7,667 nt of DNA, from contig VBLA01000031.1 in the NCBI GenBank assembly GCA_005879245.1, forward strand, positions 1-7,667. Reading direction: 5' to 3'. The notes below the pieces were generated by a model that was given only the letters and a program-made list of their open reading frames with translations, had not been told where the DNA came from and did no database searches. The position numbers and the translations under genes were made by a program. Shown in pieces: positions 5,492-7,667 of the stretch. Numbering within the stretch: position 1 is the first letter of the stretch; the number at the start of each line of letters is the position of its first letter. This DNA comes from Deltaproteobacteria bacterium (GTDB taxonomy: Bacteria; Desulfobacterota; Binatia; DP-6).

Positions 5492-6646
5492 TCAACCACG
5501 CAGCGGGCGGAAGAACGCCCGGATGTCGTCGACCAGCGCCCGCGGCTCCTCCATCGCCGCGAAGTGCCCGCCCGCCGACATGCGGGTCCAGCGCTGGACG
5601 TTGAACATCCGTTCCGCCCACACACGCGGCGGCTTGATGAGCTCCTTCGGGAAGATCGCGCAACCCGTCGGGACCTCCACCCGGACGCCGGTCGGCGGGA
5701 ATTTATCGGCGTGGATCGTCTCGTAGTAGAGGCGGCACGAGGAGTTCGCGGTCTCGGTCACCCAGTAGAGCATCACGTTGGTGAGGAGCTGATCCTTCGT
5801 GAAGCGCCGCTCGATCTCGCCGTCGCAATCGCTCCAGGTGCGGAACTTCTCGACGATCCAGGCGGCGAGCCCCGCGGGCGAGTCGTTGAGCGCGTAGGCG
5901 AGGGTCTGGGGTTTCGTGCCCTGGATGCGCTGGTAGCCGGTCTCCTCCTTGAGGAACTGCTGCGCGTGCATCAGGTCGACGAGCTCGTCCTGGGTCACGC
6001 CCTCGAGATTCGGATTCTTCGGGTCGTCAGGCAGCGCGAGCACCATGTTCAGGTGAATCCCGAGCACCTGCGCGGCGTGCCGCGCCCCGAGGTAGGTGGT
6101 GACCATCGCGCCCCAGTCGCCGCCCTGCGCGCCGAAGCGGCGGTACCCGAGCCCGCCCATCAGCTCGACCCACAGCGCCGCGATCCGCTCGGGCTCCATG
6201 CCGGGCGCCGTCGGGTGATCGGAGAAGCCGTAGCCCGGCATCGATGGGCAGACGACGTCGAAGGCGTCGGCCGCGTCACCGCCATGGGCTGCCGGATTGG
6301 TGAGCGGCCCGATGATCTCCGCGAACTCCGCGACCGAGCCCGGCCAGCCGTGCGTGATGACGAGCGGGAGCGGCGCGGGCCCGACGCCGCGCTCGTGGAT
6401 GAAATGGATGCCGAGGTCGCCGACCGTGGCGCGGAAGTGATGGAAGCGGTTGAGGCGGGCTTCCGCGGCTCGCCAGTCGTAGCGCTCTCGCCAGTAAGCG
6501 ACGAGGTCGTGCAGGTAGGCGAGGCTCGTGCCATAGGTCCACGCGGAGCCCGGGATCTCGTCCGGCAGGCGCGTCCGCGCGAGACGCTCGCGGAGGTCCG
6601 TCAGGACGGTATCGGGAACGGCGACGCGGAATGGGGCGATCTGCAT
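5492..6646 (-). CDS. Epoxide hydrolase (EHN-type, microsomal-like alpha/beta hydrolase)
   Basis: This 384-residue cytoplasmic enzyme opens epoxides to vicinal diols through a covalent ester with an aspartate. The N-terminal EHN domain (PF06441) is seen at about 3-105 (IAPFRVAVPDTVLTDLRERL, then the W-x-YGTSLAYL and YWRERYDWR region). The alpha/beta core has oxyanion motif HGWPGS (99-104), PGYGFS (137-142), nucleophile D177 in GAQGGDWGA, a YY pair (307-308) that may supply a ring-opening tyrosine, likely acid E335 in FPKEL (as in mammalian microsomal epoxide hydrolase) and H361 in GGHFAAMEEP. All key residues are present and the length is normal. ATG 6646 is chosen because homology starts there and AGAAGG lies 4 nt upstream (6651-6656). 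The frame stays open to 6790 but that part overlaps the divergent gene and has no family similarity. Juvenile-hormone-type hydrolases share this architecture, so the substrate is open. Confidence 0.95.
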   Translation of the reverse strand: MQIAPFRVAVPDTVLTDLRERLARTRLPDEIPGSAWTYGTSLAYLHDLVAYWRERYDWRAAEARLNRFHHFRATVGDLGIHFIHERGVGPAPLPLVITHGWPGSVAEFAEIIGPLTNPAAHGGDAADAFDVVCPSMPGYGFSDHPTAPGMEPERIAALWVELMGGLGYRRFGAQGGDWGAMVTTYLGARHAAQVLGIHLNMVLALPDDPKNPNLEGVTQDELVDLMHAQQFLKEETGYQRIQGTKPQTLAYALNDSPAGLAAWIVEKFRTWSDCDGEIERRFTKDQLLTNVMLYWVTETANSSCRLYYETIHADKFPPTGVRVEVPTGCAIFPKELIKPPRVWAERMFNVQRWTRMSAGGHFAAMEEPRALVDDIRAFFRPLRG

Positions 6647-6674
6647 GTCGCCTTCTATGCTCACCACAGCGGAC

Positions 6675-6702
6675 TCGACAACCAGCGCCGCGCCGCTACG
6701 AT
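6675..6702 (+). promoter_or_regulatory. Possible promoter of the DsbA-like gene
   Basis: TCGACA (6675-6680, five of six to the -35 consensus), a 16-bp spacer and TACGAT (6697-6702, four of six, keeping TA and final T) point right. Transcription would begin around 6709, almost at GTG 6711, implying a leaderless message. A minus-strand TTGTCG (6681-6676) overlaps the same site and could serve the epoxide hydrolase, but no good leftward -10 follows. Confidence 0.35.
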
Positions 6703-6710
6703 GTGCCGTC

Positions 6711-7613
6711 GTGCCCCGCGCGCCGGAGCCCATCGAGGTCGTCGAGTACACGGATCCCGGCTGCTCGTGGGCCTGGGGGTCCGAGCCCAAGCTCCGGCTG
6801 CTTCGCTGGCGCTTCGGCGACCGCCTCCGCTGGCGGCGCGTGCTGGGCGGCCTGATCGGCGATATGCGGAACTACCTCGACGGCTTCGACGCCGTGCAGG
6901 CGGCGCCCGGTTTCTCGCGCTACTGGGCGCACGTCGCGGCGACGACGGGCATGCCCTACCCCGCCGGGCTGTCGTGGATGTACCGCTCTACCGAGCCCGC
7001 CTGCCTCGCCGCCAAAGCGGCCGAGCTGCAAGGTGCGGACGTCGCGGAGCGCGTGCTCCGCCGGCTGCGCGAGGCGACGTTCGTGTTCGGCGAGCCCCCC
7101 GATACGCCGGAGCGGATCCGCACGGCTCTCCGCGGCGTGCCCGCCCTCGATCTCGAGCGTCTCGGCGTCGACTCGTCCTCGCCACGCGTCCGCGACGCGT
7201 TCCGCGCCGACTGGGAGGAGGCCCGCGCACCGAACGCCTACGCCCTCTCCCTGGAGGAGGACGGCGAGAGCTCCGGTCGGGCCAAGGAGAGCGAGGGCCA
7301 CAGGCGGTACGTATTCCCGACGGTGATCTTCCGGGGGCCGGAGGGCGAGCGCACCGTGCCGGGCTGGAAGCCCTACGAGCGCTACGAGGAGGCGCTCGTG
7401 GCAGTGGCCGCCGGCCCGCTCCGCGATCCCCGTCCCGCGCCCACGCCCATGGAGGCGTTCGCTACATGGGCCGCGCTGGCCGCCACCGAGCTCGAGGTCG
7501 TCTGCGGACCCGGCGCCTCAGCACCGCCGGGCGTCATCACGTGCGACCGCGGCGGCGGCCTCTACTGGCTCTCTCCCGACGAGGCGGAGACGCGCGGCAT
7601 CGGACCCCACTGA
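6711..7613 (+). CDS. DsbA/YjbH-like thioredoxin-fold protein with CxxA in place of CxxC
   Basis: This 300-residue protein (from GTG 6711) has a thioredoxin fold with a helical insert, like DsbA/FrnE and YjbH relatives (Thioredoxin_5 type). The opening PIEVVEYTDPGCSWAWGSEP (residues 7-26) matches the family's TDP-x-C-x-W-C-W-x-x-EP, but the second catalytic cysteine is Ala: C18, S19, W20, A21. Other marks are STEPACLAAKAAELQG (93-108) and the cis-proline loop VFPT with P203 near the substrate site. C98, C265 and C278 are the remaining cysteines. With one active-site thiol it cannot form the usual intramolecular disulfide, so a glutathione-dependent, isomerase-like or adaptor role (YjbH helps deliver Spx to ClpXP) is more likely; this is inference. 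Residues 240-300 form an extra C-terminal tail (EAFATWAALAATELEVVCG, ITCDRGGGLYWLS). No signal peptide is seen, so it is cytoplasmic. ATG 6645 is an alternative start, overlapping the epoxide hydrolase start. Confidence 0.8.
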   Translation: MPRAPEPIEVVEYTDPGCSWAWGSEPKLRLLRWRFGDRLRWRRVLGGLIGDMRNYLDGFDAVQAAPGFSRYWAHVAATTGMPYPAGLSWMYRSTEPACLAAKAAELQGADVAERVLRRLREATFVFGEPPDTPERIRTALRGVPALDLERLGVDSSSPRVRDAFRADWEEARAPNAYALSLEEDGESSGRAKESEGHRRYVFPTVIFRGPEGERTVPGWKPYERYEEALVAVAAGPLRDPRPAPTPMEAFATWAALAATELEVVCGPGASAPPGVITCDRGGGLYWLSPDEAETRGIGPH

Positions 7614-7622
7614 GCGAGGAAG

Positions 7623-7667
7623 ATGCGGGTCTGGTGCGTCGGAGCGGGAGCGATCGGTGGGACCGTC
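7623..7667 (+). CDS. N-terminus of a Rossmann-fold protein, probably ketopantoate reductase (PanE/ApbA) family (3' end outside the window)
   Basis: Fifteen codons are visible from ATG 7623, reading MRVWCVGAGAIGGTV. GAGAIGG is the dinucleotide-binding GxGxxG loop immediately after the first beta strand. The MR-hydrophobic-GAGAIGG wording is typical of 2-dehydropantoate 2-reductases, which reduce ketopantoate with NADPH in pantothenate synthesis, or of their catabolic paralogues. The gene lies 9 bp after the DsbA-like stop, with GAGGA (7616-7620) close to the ATG, so it is probably in the same transcript. Other GxGxxG dehydrogenases cannot be excluded from this short piece. Confidence 0.6.
   Translation, partial: MRVWCVGAGAIGGTV

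Noticed and set aside
6647..6790. A 48-codon N-terminal extension of the epoxide hydrolase
   Set aside because: It has no EHN similarity, overlaps the conserved TDPGCSWAWG coding region of the opposite gene, and a Shine-Dalgarno supports ATG 6646.
1..7667. CRISPR repeats, tRNA or rRNA genes, insertion-sequence ends, toxin-antitoxin pairs or defence genes
   Set aside because: No repeated units, tRNA-like cloverleaf sequence, transposase or small paired ORFs were seen; nearly all DNA is explained by the listed genes.

Overview
The window is a GC-rich (by eye around 70% G+C), densely coding bacterial segment with strong G/C bias at third codon positions. It carries ordinary metabolic genes: aldehyde dehydrogenase, SCP-x-type thiolase, nitroreductase, short-chain dehydrogenase, pirin, MFS transporter, epoxide hydrolase and a DsbA-fold protein. 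There are no RNA genes, insertion sequences, phage genes or CRISPR repeats. The mix suits a free-living soil or sediment bacterium with a broad oxidative or fatty-acid/xenobiotic catabolic repertoire (for example Binatota, Rokubacteria/Methylomirabilota or a deltaproteobacterial lineage). The sequence alone does not settle the phylum.

Layout: (1) Positions 1-598, plus strand: the 3' end of an aldehyde dehydrogenase gene, then a DUF779 gene overlapping its stop codon by one base. (2) Positions 603-1599, minus strand: an SCP-x/archaeal-type thiolase. Its two halves lie in different frames and roughly 45-50 family residues are missing between them, so it is a pseudogene or an assembly error. (3) Positions 1600-1699: a divergent control region with a good sigma70-like promoter for the thiolase, a palindrome in its spacer, and a strong Shine-Dalgarno for the rightward operon. 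(4) Positions 1700-5479, plus strand: a tight four-gene unit of nitroreductase, SDR, pirin and an MFS exporter with a C-terminal monooxygenase-like domain. The junctions are 10 bp, a 4-base overlap and 15 bp. (5) Positions 5492-6646, minus strand: a complete epoxide hydrolase with all catalytic residues. (6) Positions 6711-7613, plus strand: a DsbA/YjbH-like thioredoxin-fold protein whose CxxC motif has become CxxA. (7) Positions 7623-7667: the first 15 codons of a Rossmann-fold gene, probably a ketopantoate reductase family member.

How the genes may work together (inference): the ALDH and DUF779 pair is a recurrent partnership in aldehyde oxidation. The four-gene unit combines two flavin- or NAD(P)-dependent redox enzymes, a cupin that could act as a dioxygenase or redox sensor, and an efflux pump. 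That would suit modification and export of a small aromatic or electrophilic compound, but no substrate can be read from the sequence.

I found no clearly new system. The points most worth a second look are the broken thiolase, the CxxA DsbA-like protein and the divergent promoter/operator at 1626-1655.
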